DNA of 64,000 nt from Pythium myriotylum (lineage: Eukaryota; Oomycota; Peronosporomycetes; Pythiales; Pythiaceae): the NCBI GenBank assembly GCA_023091665.1, contig JALJCQ010000012.1, positions 434,001-498,000 on the forward strand, read 5' to 3'. Below are positions 21,163-32,198 of the stretch, piece by piece. Positions within the stretch are counted from its first letter, which is position 1; each line of letters begins with the position of its first letter. Under the pieces are notes generated by a model. That model was not told the origin of the DNA and made no database searches. It saw nothing but the letters and a program-made list of their open reading frames with translations. A program made the translations under genes and the position numbers.

Positions 21163-21441
21163 CAGGATGGATTCGGCCGCTGGCGTGCGGTCCGCTGGCG
21201 TGGGGTCACGGTCGTGTATGTGTACGGCGCCTAGTTGGTGGCCACAGCGAGAGTAATGGGCGTCTCTGTATGTAGTCTCCGGCGCTGGCCTGCGAACTTC
21301 GAGCGGTACGGCCGCATAACGGGAGAGCGCAGTCAGCGCCGGAGTCGCTGTCCTCCAGAGGTGCTAAACTTTATTTGGCCGTTTGTGACGTCGTTCACGT
21401 GCTTCTACGTTAAAGAACTTCGTGTGGGGCTGCTAAGATAA
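21163..21441 (+). pseudogene. Transposase helix-turn-helix fragment, copy 2
   Basis: One frame reads a diverged paralogue of the fragment at 20688 (RWRGVTVVYVYGA, stop, LVATARVMGVSVCSLRRW). It continues further into the next region of the protein (NFERYGRITGERSQRRSRCPPEVLNF, then CFYVKELR). There is one internal TAG near 21229 and a terminal stop at 21441. The family would be Tc1/IS630-like. Both fragments carry GGTTAAC-type words nearby (20620, 21086, 21117), possibly eroded terminal repeats. Confidence 0.5.
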
Positions 21442-21688
21442 TTGCGCTGTAATAAGGTCGGAATGCTCTTCTGAAAGAGGCATTCGGCGTGAATGCGAAC
21501 TCTATAACAAAAGCGTCCTGAAGAGGGAATGTATGGGTGGAAATCCTGAGTCACCTATATCGGGGTGAAGTTTTATAATAAGGGGCTGGTTGCATGATTT
21601 ATATGATAAATAATGGTTAGCTAAATAAATAAGGGCTATTTAGTGGTGTATTTGCAATTCATTTGGCCAGAATAGATGACTTTGACAA

Positions 21689-24600
21689 CTAGCGGTCGCC
21701 GCCCGCTACGCGGGCGGTTTGGCACTGTTTGGAGGTCATAGTTGTGGTGAAAACAAATGTATTCATTTAAGTGAGCATTTTATCACCAATCACAGAAAGA
21801 CTTCCCTGTAGACAATGTTAGCCGTATACGCACCGGTCTCGTCCTCACTCACAGGGGTCTCAATGAGAGCTTGCAACTTGCTTCGTGACGTGACGCGGGA
21901 GAGCGCAACGTAGAGCTGGCCATGTGAAAAGCAATGCGTTGGCAAGTACAGTGCCATGTTGTCGAGCGTCTGTCCCTGAGCCTTGTTAATTGTCATCGCA
22001 AATGCTGGGACGATGGGGAACTGCTTCCTTCGTAGATGGAACGGGAAATCTTGGGTCGTGTTGTCGCTGATGAAGATGATGCGCGGGATTAGCACCTCTT
22101 TACCATCGTGAGCCCCCGTCATGATCGTCGCGCGAATAACGTGGGGCTTGAGTTCGACGATACGGAGTCGTGTACCGTTGCAAAGACCATCGTCTGGATT
22201 TAAGTTCCGCAGCATCATGACAGGCATACCAACCTTCAGCACCAATTTGTGTGGCGGTATACCATTGATGTTGACCGAGTGCAAGAACTCTGTTTCAAAG
22301 AACCCGGTAGCTGCTGGTCCCTCATTATCTGCCACGGAGTCGACGGAGAGGTAAACGTGGATGTTTCCACGTACGCGCTCTGCAACTGCCTCGTTCACAC
22401 GCTGCACCGCAGCATTTGTTGGAGCGAGAATCGTGCGAGTCGCGAAGTAGTCATTCGTTGCAACGTCTGGGTTTTATAAGTCTGCTTCTGGGTACATCGC
22501 ATCCACCACACGCATGAGGCTTAGTGACATCGGTCTCTGGGTGCTGGTATTCCCGTTCTGAAGCAGTGGGTCAAATGCCGGATTAGAAATCAGCATATCT
22601 TGAGGGAGCTTGATGAAGTCTTGTCCAAGGTCTTCATCGACTGCATGCCTTCCCTCTCCAACTTGAAGCAGGAACTTGGAGAAAGCTGCAAGCTCGCTGG
22701 CGGCTGCTTCACTTCTCGCCCGTTGAACACTCATGTTTTCTGTCAAGTGAACTTGCTTGAAATGCGGCCACAACTCAGAGGCCTTGAGGCATGCATAGAC
22801 CGTGTCTGATGGTGTTCCTTTCACGACCACCGGTAAAATCTGTCTGAAGTCGCCGGAGAGAACAACCACTTTACCGCCAAACGGTTCGTTGTTGTCCAGG
22901 ATGTCTTGTAATGTGCGATCTACAGCTTCAAACGCGTAACGATGGGTCATTGGAGCTTCATCCCACACAATCAGGCTCGCGCTTTCGATGAACTCCTTGA
23001 GCTTCGACTGCTTGGGGATCTTGCAGACAGACGAATGCGATGTATTGAGAGGAATCTTGAACGTTGAGTGGGCGGTGCGCCCTCCGGGAAGAAGAAGAGA
23101 TGCAATCCCGCTGGATGCGACAGCAATGGCAATTTTCCTGTCCAGACGAACCTTTGCAAGCACGTGGTTCAACAGTGTGGACTTCCCCGTCCCGCCAGGT
23201 CCGTCAATGAAGAACAACTTCTCTCCGACCTGGCCGTTTTCAACGTTCTCGACAGCAGCAATCACTTGGTCGTAGATGGATCGCTGGCTATCGTTCAACC
23301 CATCAACTGTATCGACCAACTGTTGTAACTCCCTTCGGTCATAGCTCTCCGTCTCGCGTCGTATGATGTTGTTGTCGATCATGGATGCGAGCACCATCCC
23401 CGGAAACGCTGACATCTGCGGTAAATCGGGATAGTCCGCCAGTGTCTTTCCTCCAGCCGCAAGCAGGTGGTGTAGACTCATCAGCGTCTCAAACTTGGTC
23501 TTGTCAGCTGTGTTTGGTAGCTCTCGGTAGCGACGCGCATGATCCATGGAAAGATCGACGTAGAAAGTGTTCCACAGCTCAGCCACATCGGCTGGGAAGG
23601 CGTACAGGAGAATGGTTGCAAAGAGCTGACGCAGCTGACTCGGCATCTGGAAGACGGCTTCTTCTTCCAAGCACTTCATCCACTCACGGTCATCATCAAG
23701 ATACCCCGAGCGCATTGCGGCCTCTTTAAACGTCGCACAGATGACCCCATCAACGGTACGAAGGTCTTCGAAGGATGTAGGGCCCGGCTTGTGACAGAGA
23801 AGGAGTCGAAGGTGAAAGCGCTCCATATCGTTAGGCGAGCAATGCACCAATCGGCCGAGAGTGCGGCAATTTTGCTTGTAGCGAATCCACTGCCGCTTCG
23901 CCTTGTCCCACTTGTAACGTTTAGGGATATCTTGGTACAGCATGCGCTTCGCCAGCGGGTCGGAGGCGGCAAGCTTGAAAAATGCGGTTAACGTGGTGTC
24001 GACAGGATCTCCAACAACCCGAGCCGGGTCGTCCGTTGGACGGAACGTGATGTACTGGCTATCAGAAAGGTGCACATTGAGTGTAGTGACGGAGTGCGTC
24101 TTGCCTTGGATGGAAAACTCGAAGAGTCTCATGCACGCTTCGATGGGAGAGATATACCGCGCTTTGACGTACCGCACAATCTCGTTAGGCTCTCTCCTTC
24201 CTGGGAGTGAATTGCCCTCGTCATCCCTGACCGCCTGGGCGCTTACTTCGGTCGTATCGGCACCTTTGTAGACGTACTTGTAGAGGTATTTGATGGCCAT
24301 GATCGACGAACATATCTCGAGGTTTATGTGGCAATCTTACTTCTGGGATAAGTAAAGGTTGTAGGGTACAACCCACTGGTTGATTGTTGAATTGTCATAA
24401 ACCCGATTCTTGAAGCGAAGTTCACCTGCAGGTCTTGGACGGCGTCGATACACGGGAAAGCTGTTCTCGTTTGTCTGTGTAACTTCCGCGAGCTCCTTTG
24501 GAAACCCTTTGCTGCACTTACCATTTTTCATGCAAGGAGCGTTCGTGTACTCCTCCCCACAGGGCCCGTGGATCATGCTTGTCATCACCGTATTGTACAG

Positions 24601-27186
24601 ATCTGGGTTTCGGATTGGGTCTGGAACTTCGGCTGACACGAAGCGGTCATAGTCTTGACGGGTCTTGGGTTTGTCCTCGTCAGCCAGAATGATCAAGATG
24701 TGAGCGTGGGGCAATCCACGTTTCTGGAACTCGACGACGTAAATGCGTGCAATCATGTAGCCGAAGACGCCTTCGTCGAGGTCCTTCAGCACAGCTTTGA
24801 GCTTCTGCTGCCAAACTATGTCGGGTCGATCTTGCGCAGTAAGGTAGTCTGCATGGTTTTTCGCTGTGCTGTCAATCTCGTGCCATTGCGGGTTGCATGT
24901 GACCGTCATGAATAAGTCAGGCTTGCCGTACTCACGCACCATGGCCATGGCATCTTGGTACTGCGCGTACATATACCGCTCTCCACCCGTAAAAGAAGCT
25001 GGAAGAATGATACGCTGGCCTACTTGCTCCAAGAAATGGCGCCGCCTATCTTGCTCAGGGTGCTCGAGGTTTCCAGTGTCTGGGTTATATCGTGACACTA
25101 AGGCCTCATTGTCGTGGAGCTGGACGATATCTTCCTGCAAGTACGCATCACGTACGCCCGAGTACAGATCGGCACGGATCTCTTGCTGGTTTGCAGCAAT
25201 CCAGCGTAGGCGTTCTTGCTCAACCTTTGCGCACTGGTCGACGACATATTGTTGGAATAGCCTGCCACCCAGAAACATAAGCGACTCATCACCCGTCTTC
25301 TGGTAGAGCCTAAAGGCAACATGCTCACGCAGCGACATTGTCTTCTTCTTTCGGTACACCATTCCATCCGCATATTCATCGGTGTAGGTCCAGCCCAACT
25401 CACCGAAAGGCAGGAGGAGTACGTATTGAGTGGGGTCGTAGATTGCCAGTGTCTCAAATAGCCGTAGAAGTCCACCTCCTTGGGCGAAAAGCACCAAGTC
25501 GCGATGTTTCTCTGCATTGCCGTCTTCCACCAGCACTGTAGCAACCTCGGGAACAACCTGCGCGCTGCTCGTTCTGTCTGACTCGTAGTTAGCGCGGAGG
25601 CGGAGAGCAATGTTGACTGGGTTGACACCACGCTGCCTCAACTCTCGCATACGAACCCCCATGTTGATGAACTGTTGTGCAAACGGGTTGAATTCGTTCA
25701 TAACTGCCTCCAAGTCCATCAGCGCGACTTCGTTCAAACCGTCGAAGATTCCTCGTCGTTGAAGAGCTCTTTGTTCCATGTCGGGATCGTATATGTAGAT
25801 TTGTGCAAACTTCGGCAAGCTCTCTTCACCTGTCTCTGGATCGATGTGCGGGAGCAAGGATCCCATAAAATGCCCCATTGGTCCTTGAATGCGGTAGCTG
25901 TATACCCCTCGCTGACCTTGCACGCTTGTGTCTTTGTTGACAGGCCGGAAGCCTCCGCTGCATGATGCCCCGACTGAGCAGAAAGCAAAAAGCTGGTTGT
26001 ACATGCGGATCTGCTTCCGGAACTCTTCGTCCCCGAACCAATGCCGCAGGAGGTGGGGAGCAGGCATGAGTGGAAGAAGCCGTACTCGTCCGTCAACGCA
26101 GCAGCTAATGGCCGATTCACCCGGCCATTTCCACGCATGGCAAAGGGGGCATACGTCATGCGGTTCAGGAAGGCGATGCCTCCCGGCAAACACATCCTCG
26201 CCCGACACAGCCGAAACGTCGAAGTCTTCATGATTTCCCAAGGCAAAGAGGTACCGAACTTTTCCGCGGCGAATTCTCCTCTGCTCAGAGGCCTCAGCAG
26301 CTCGGTGAGCTTCTTCTTCTGCCTGCACTTGCGCGCGTGCCTCGTCGCGGTAGTGTAGCCGTCTAAGACCTTCCACGTGAGCTCGAAGTGCTACGTCTTC
26401 ATCTGTCTCCTCATGCGTGCTAAGTTGATGGTGCCCACTGGCTTGTACAGGCAACCCGTTTGGCGCAGCGTTCTCATCTTGAGCAGGTGGCGCCGCATGC
26501 CACAGTCGTTCGCCATCGGCTCGCCGAACTTCTTCACGTGCCAGCGTACGTGCAATCACATAGTCTGGGTCATCCTCTTCTTGCTTTGACTCTTCAAGTC
26601 GTCCGTAGTCGCATTGATCGTGGAAGGCAGTGTCAGGGAGTAGTGCACAACCTTCAACGACGCCACCATAACCCGCGTCTTCTAGCGTGACGCTCGGTAC
26701 CACTTCAACGTTCTGTCGATGCCTATGAACTCGCTCGCGCCGTGCGTTTCTGTCTCGCTCTCGTTGTGACGCCGAGCAATCGGCGCGCCGCATCCGAGCT
26801 CGCTCGTTACGCCGTAGACGTCGCATTTCTGTCAAAGTGCGTTGGGGGGATGCGAATACCGATTGTGCGTGCTCGTCTTGCCCGCCATCTTGTTCGCCTT
26901 CCAGTTGTTCTGCGTGCAACATAAGATGACTCTGACGGCAGTGCGTGGGCTCTGTAACGTCCTTCACACCTTGTTCTGTGTTCTGTTGTTCGGCAGTTAT
27001 CTCGCCAAACCCCAGCGCTCTCATCGCTTGGTTGAGGCGATAGCGCTTACTCGTGCGACGCGCTCGACGTCTCTCACGTACGTCTCGCGCCTCATAAGTG
27101 GCCGGTGTTGCGTTGATGCTCTCGTTCTCTTGTAGTTCAATCTCGATCTCCTCCCGGGTTTTGCGCTTCCGCCTACTACTGCGCAT
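21689..27186 (-). mobile_element. Helitron with identifiable 3' terminus
   Basis: The element runs on the minus strand. Its 3' end has an 8-bp GC hairpin (CCGCCCGC, loop of 3, GCGGGCGG; 21699-21717), then 6 nt, then CTAG ending at 21689, followed by a flanking T. This is the canonical Helitron end (hairpin, CTRR, insertion between A and T). The 5' end should read TC after an A beyond 27186. Candidates lie near 27370 and 27394, but none can be chosen, so the stated upper limit is the start of the coding region. Confidence 0.75.
21790..27186 (-). pseudogene. Helitron RepHel protein (HUH nuclease plus Pif1 helicase)
   Basis: One minus-strand frame runs through nearly 1,800 codons and is interrupted only by two TAA codons. 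One is at about 24337, where the protein reads NLYLSQK, stop, DCHINLE. The other is at about 22474, reading MYPEADL, stop, NPDVATND. The N-terminal third is Arg/Glu-rich with a CPLC-type zinc motif. The Helitron-like Rep domain has the HUH motif (GLPHAHIL, near 24700) and the tyrosine region KYLYKYVYKG. The helicase has Walker A (GPGGTGKST), Walker B (IVWDEAP) and the C-terminal TINKAQGQT motif of Pif1/RecD-like enzymes. Such proteins drive rolling-circle transposition. With two nonsense codons this copy is probably recently inactivated. Confidence 0.85.
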
Positions 27187-28426
27187 TCATTCCATTAGGT
27201 TCCTCAGTGCGCATCCTGGTCCACTGCAGACAACATACCGTTTAGAGTTCTCGCTCATTACCGACAGTCTAGCTGGAGAATACAACAGCTCGTGGCGGCC
27301 TGTGCGACGTCGAATAAGGAATTTGCAAAGTGGTGACATGGACTCAAAGCGCGCCAGCGCCCTCACGATATATTTAGGCTTCTTTCAGGGAAGATAACAT
27401 AGGAAAGGTCAAGGTTTTTCTTGATAATGGGTTATATATTTTTTGAGAGGTTTATGGGTTGTTTCTGATGTGTGGTAGTGGTGATGCCACGTGTTGCCTC
27501 CTCTGCTTGAACCGTACACGATTGGGATGTACGCAAAGCAGAGCAAAAAGCAAAATGGCATTCGCATTATTCATTCCGATGCCCACCGCTCAAGCCGCTC
27601 CCCCCGCTCCGCCCTCTGTGGCTCCTACCTCCTCTCTCCCAGATCCGGCTTCTACGGAACCTACTATCCGTCGTTCGGCCCGTATCTCTGCACTCGAAGT
27701 GCAGCCTGTATACTTCAAGAAAAAGCCAGCAGTAGCCCGAACCCCGCCCAAGATGTACAGTGTCTATCTTGTGTACGACTGTGATGCAGGAGACCCTGAG
27801 TGGTACTGTGTGCGTTGGAACGGTTACAAAGACGATGCAGACGACACGGCTCAACATCGCGCCAACCTCGTCAAAGACGGCCTTGGGCCACTGTGCGACC
27901 ACGTGGATAAATTCAAGGAATGGCAGGCTGCGCAGCCGCCAGCTGTCGATGCGGAAGAGGGTGAGATCTGTGAGGAAGAAGAAATTCCAGACCTCACCGC
28001 TCGTGTTCGCGCCTATCAGGCCTATCTCAAGAAGTATCCGGTGAGTGTCCCGACTATGTCATCTAATCCTTTTTCTGACTGTTTTTTATTTGTTACAGTT
28101 GCCGCGCACATTCACGGCCGATGAAGATGGCCTCTGTTATGTCGCGAGCCTGCGCCGCGCTAGTGAGCTCCTGGGCATTGACAGTTTCTTGCCGGATTGC
28201 TGCTGAAGAAATTTTTCAACAGGCACCCCGGCACAGAGCAAAATGGTGTAACGTGGCAACAACTGAGGCCCGTTCCCAACCGAACTTTTTTGCCCTGCAT
28301 GTAGTACTGTTCCTGCATGAAGTGAATGTGTTGGGTTGGTCCACTGCACGGAAATCGAGATTTGATTCGCTAAAATGGGAGTGGTTATTGTTTGTTTGGG
28401 GCCCACACACACCACCGCGCCTGACA

Positions 28427-29750
28427 ATGAGTTTGAACAGCGAGGACTTGTGCACACGACCAAGAATGGCGGGAACCGAAGACAGTTTGCAATGGTATGC
28501 GGACGCCCGCGATGACACAGCGACAGACTCGCAGCGTCATGCGCACGTGTTTCAACCGAACGTCGGCTTACAACTAGCGGATGCATCGAGTCACGGGGAT
28601 CGCCCGAACTATGCCGAATGGACGGTCGTGCGTCTCAGAAAAGAGTGCAAGGATCGAGGATTGACGGTTAAGGATAGAACCAAAAAGGATGGTCTGGTTT
28701 TGCTTTTACGTGGCCATGATAAAGCTGGCCCAAGCAGACTCGCTGCACTTGGGCGCCCAGAAGTGAATGCTGCTGCTTCTCGCGAGCCTATGCGTACTCG
28801 TCACTGCATATTCCGCCTGCTGAATCTGCTCTTCTCTGATGAGTTCAGCTTGCGGTTCTCTCAGTCGGGTACGTTTGCTATGAGGTTCTTCTAGTGGCTG
28901 CTAACGGTGCGTTTTAGGGAACACTCCATCGAGATATGAGTTGGATGCGTGGTAACCCTCGAATGCGTTTGTGGGAGGAAGTCGCAGATGCTTTCCGTGA
29001 GGAGCGTGAAGATTGCAACAATCTGATCGAGGATGACGGCATGTTTGTTGATATTAATCCGTCCATCATCGTCCCACACAGTGCCGATAAACTCCGTTCA
29101 ATGTGGAAGGATACTAATTCAGAATTTTTGAAGGCGACAGCACGATGCCAACGTTCTGGGTCACATGCAACATTTCGAAACTTCGTGCAAGGGCGAGCCG
29201 GCGTTCTGTACCTCTGGTACTGGTTACAGGTAATATCTTCATTTGCATGGAATCGAATGCATCTAAGTTCACACTGCTGTAGGTAAAGCCACAGCTGACT
29301 TCGTTCACACTTGGTGGACTTCTAGAAGAGCATCAGATCGACTCACTCCACCAGCAGTTGGTCATGATCCATCCGGCGAATCATGATACTCCGCCACCCA
29401 AAAGCAAGGTTACTGGCAAACGTAAGTCGGCTGGAACACCACTATCCCCAAGGTCCAGACGCCAGAAGACAAAACAAGATGCTAACACTGCGATCGAGCA
29501 ACTCGCAGCGTCCGTGTCATTGTATTTGGCGCAGATCCGAGCTGGAGCAACTAACGAGACACAAATTCCAAGAGAAGCCAATCGATCTGCCGGCTTTCGG
29601 CGTCTTGACGATCTTCGAGCAAAAATTGGCGGGATTGTGCGAGATCTCAAGGATGCGGAAGGCGATGACAAGATAAGACTAGAGGAAGATCGGCTGTTCT
29701 ATATGAATGAACGCAAGCGTGTGATGCAAGAACTTGCGAAAGATGAATAG
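28427..29750 (+). CDS. Harbinger accessory protein with SAP and Myb-like regions
   Basis: Exon 1 (28427-28868) contains a SAP-type helix-loop-helix (EWTVVRLRKECKDRGLTVK, then DGLVLLLRGHD). A GT-AG intron fits 28869-28917. Exon 2 (28918-29229) has the Myb/SANT-like part (RMRLWEEVADAFREE, then DKLRSMWKDTNSEF). Intron 29230-29282 leads to exon 3 (29283-29750), with a nuclear-localisation-like basic stretch (SPRSRRQKTKQD) and a terminal coiled coil. Splicing intron 1 as drawn leaves the reading one base out and meets TAA, so there is a frame lesion or a different splice choice at that joint. In Harbinger elements such proteins bind the transposase and carry it to DNA ends. Confidence 0.6.
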
Positions 29751-29986
29751 GACATTTTTGTTCACCATAACTCTTCTCAATATGTTTGAATGTCACTGTA
29801 TCGTAGCCAGTTTATTTGGTTATTTTGTTTTGGTGGTGCGCTTGGGACGATGCATGTTCATCGAGGCGATGTGGTCAACCAGATTCTGACGAGCAATCTC
29901 ACCGTACGTGATCCCGACTGCACTATCATCAGCATCCTCGTCATCTTGAAGAATCGAGGGCGTAAACGAGATGTCAGTGTCCATGT

Positions 29987-31135
29987 TCAGTCGTCGCACC
30001 TCCTCGAAAAGCCATTATCTTGAATCTCGTTGTTAGCATTCGCTTCATCAATGCAGAAGTTGTGAAGGATCATACATGTCTCGATGTGACGAGCACAGTT
30101 CTCGAGACGCACTCTCAGTGGAGCCTTTAAGATGGGCCACTTGTTCACCAACAACCCGAACGCCATCTCAATACGGATTCTCAACTGGCTAATGAAGAAG
30201 TTGTAGTTGTCTCGATCAGTGTTTCCACTTGTCTGCGCTTTGTTAAACGGTGTCATGAGAAAACTGGCCAGTGTGTACGCATTATCACCGACTACAAAGA
30301 AGCCATTGCTGTGATTGGCGAGGAATCGACTCAACGACCACTGAAGGAAGGCCACAGAATCGTTCATCCCACCTGGGCAACTTACCGTAAACGCAGTGAA
30401 CCTGCTGTTGTAATCGCAGGCTGCTTGCACGTTGATACCATACTGCTGATAATGACCGCTAAAGAATGAATCCACTCGACCACATTCAGACGCTGTGGGC
30501 ACTTGTATCGGACAAAGCCAACCGTCGATCGCACCAATGCAGCCTTGGATCAACCCGTCAGTGCTTCGACTACCAAACCCCTTCGCCGTCTTCACCATCG
30601 CTGCTAACGACACCGGAAAGGATATGGCGAGTTCATCGCGAGATCTGATTGCGTGCATGACGCGATACACCACACGATAGAACGATGAAACGCTGATACC
30701 AGTTACAACTCGAATATCATGGTGATGGCCACCACTAAGCCAACGGAGGCACGCTTGAAGCATTCCTGGTCTCGACAATGGTTTCGTGCCGGATGTGCGT
30801 CGCTCTGACTGACAGCGATCGATCTTCAGGTTTGGAGCGATGAAACGGAGTAGCTTCTCAAAGCTTGTCGCACTCATGCGGTAGTACTGTTTGAACTGAC
30901 CTTCTTGGAGCAGTGCTTCAGCATGTCGATTCCAGGACAACCGCTGCCGAACAACCTCGTCTCGAATGGCATCTTGGAGATCCTCTCTTTGATAGTACAG
31001 AAGGGCTACCACGGTTGGCACAATCACGCACACGAAGTCCATCGTGGAGCGATCCACTGTTGGTTCACCAGCACAAGCACCTTCGATGAATCGCAACTCA
31101 GCGTCATCACTCTCTTCTCCCGTCTGCACTTCCAT
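29987..31135 (-). CDS. PIF/Harbinger DDE transposase
   Basis: This is an intact ORF of 382 residues from the ATG at 31133-31135; the frame is open a little further upstream without another ATG. The DDE_Tnp_4 nuclease core is complete: first Asp in IGAIDGWLCPI, second Asp in VVGDNAYTL, Glu in LRIRIEMAFGLL. The family motif HNFCIDEAN lies near the C-terminus. The N-terminal part is helical and includes QYYRMSATSFEKLLRF, typical of the family. With intact TIRs and an unbroken transposase, this half of the element looks potentially functional; the partner gene shows a possible frame lesion. Confidence 0.88.
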   Translation of the reverse strand: MEVQTGEESDDAELRFIEGACAGEPTVDRSTMDFVCVIVPTVVALLYYQREDLQDAIRDEVVRQRLSWNRHAEALLQEGQFKQYYRMSATSFEKLLRFIAPNLKIDRCQSERRTSGTKPLSRPGMLQACLRWLSGGHHHDIRVVTGISVSSFYRVVYRVMHAIRSRDELAISFPVSLAAMVKTAKGFGSRSTDGLIQGCIGAIDGWLCPIQVPTASECGRVDSFFSGHYQQYGINVQAACDYNSRFTAFTVSCPGGMNDSVAFLQWSLSRFLANHSNGFFVVGDNAYTLASFLMTPFNKAQTSGNTDRDNYNFFISQLRIRIEMAFGLLVNKWPILKAPLRVRLENCARHIETCMILHNFCIDEANANNEIQDNGFSRRCDD

Positions 31136-31676
31136 GACAGTCGTGCAAATTCCACAAGAAATTGCACGGTGCAATGGAGGGAAAAGTATCTACTGTTTGA
31201 TTGGCTTAAATTCATCACAGGAATGTGTGGTCCTGCATGAAGTGTCGTCTTGTTGACAGATGAGTGTCCAGGATGACTTGACCAATCAAACAGCTCAAGT
31301 CGTGAAGTCCTGCGTACAGGCACCGTGAAGTGTTCGGTTGGGAATGGCCCTGACCAAGCTTGTTGACATGTGCAACAAATGGAAGAAAAGAGACCGCCCG
31401 GCTATGAAATTTGGTGGAAAGCGCTCGGGTACTAACCTAATCCGCAGCACTCTCTCTGGCCCTTTGGATATCACCCAGATTCCAAAAATGGCTCCTGGAG
31501 TTTATCTCTGTGGCGCAGCCGCGGCGCTTGAGGGCCACATGTTTGTGATTCGCTGGGTTAGTGCCACCGACATTCGTGTCTACGACTCGATCCAGTCTGG
31601 TTCCCGCCAGTTCCAGCCGGCCGACTATTTTTGGGTCACCCGCTGGGTGTTCATTCGTCAGTGTTTCCTTCATTAG

Positions 31677-32198
31677 ATTGGCTCTTTTTAGGGTTTCTAA
31701 GCGCTTTGGCACGGTTCTAACCGGAAATACATTTTTCTGTGAGTTGATGCAAACCTCTTTTTTGCACGGGAAGTGGGATAAAGCCGCGGTTTTCGGATTC
31801 ATCTGGTGCGTGACACCGTGGAAAAAGGTAGATATTTAACCAATCAAAAGTCCGGATTTGCATGACGGCTTTGGAGGCGACGACATGGCTTCCCGACAAA
31901 ACGCGCTTACTTGGTTGTAGATATATCTAGTAGTTTATACATATCATTTGGCCATTCTGAACAAATTCCACAATAATCAAAAATTAATTAACTGATCATG
32001 AACCCAGCACCCAACCATTCACCCAGTTACCCAATTGCCCGAGCCTGATATTGGGTTATTGGTCTGCTCAAGTGCTGATTGGCTGAAAAGCAGACGGTGG
32101 GAAAGTGTCACAGTTCGAAAGCATCAGCAAGAGGTACTGTACTGTATAACAGGTTCATAGAGAGTTGACACCGGCTTAGAGCGCGAACAAACTGTAAC
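31677..32198. other. Intergenic stretch upstream of the CRN gene
   Basis: It holds a possible last exon of the split peptidase-like gene (to about 31839) and then AT-rich sequence with CCCAATT/CCCAGTT words near 32000-32050. No further gene was seen. The CRN promoter must lie within it. Confidence 0.4.

Larger units (their letters stand above)
28267..31350. mobile_element. PIF/Harbinger DNA transposon, both ends defined
   Basis: Terminal inverted repeats are GGCCCGTTCCCAACCGAAC at 28267-28285 and the complement of GGGCCATTCCCAACCGAAC at 31332-31350 (17 of 19 matches). They are flanked by a 3-bp duplication TGA at 28264-28266 and 31351-31353. The 3084-bp element carries the two genes expected of the family: a DDE transposase on the minus strand and a Myb/SANT-like DNA-binding protein on the plus strand. 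It sits inside the peptidase-like gene in the same orientation as its accessory gene. Confidence 0.9.
27555..31676 (+). pseudogene. Chromo-like / cysteine-peptidase-like protein, split by a Harbinger element
   Basis: Exon 1 (27555-28040) has a Pro/Ala-rich N-terminus, then a chromo-like segment (YCVRWNGYKDDADD) and an acidic stretch. Intron 28041-28098 (GTGAGT...TTACAG) joins in frame to exon 2, with FTADEDGLCYVASLRRASELLG. A 1-nt shift creates TGA at 28204-28206. In the next frame, coding runs to 28266, where a 3.1-kb Harbinger element interrupts it, and resumes at 31354. The last part holds ALEGHMFVIRW and IRVYDSIQ. Cys in DGLCYVA, His in EGHMF and Asp in VYDS are placed as in OTU- or papain-fold peptidases; a paralogue lies at 61499. 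Activity and substrate are inferred, not shown. A further exon to about 31839 is possible. Confidence 0.55.

Noticed and set aside
28121..28426. Coding upstream of MSLNSEDL in the same frame as the Harbinger accessory gene
   Set aside because: It crosses the element's left TIR at 28267 and the exon of the interrupted host gene, so it is a chance open frame.
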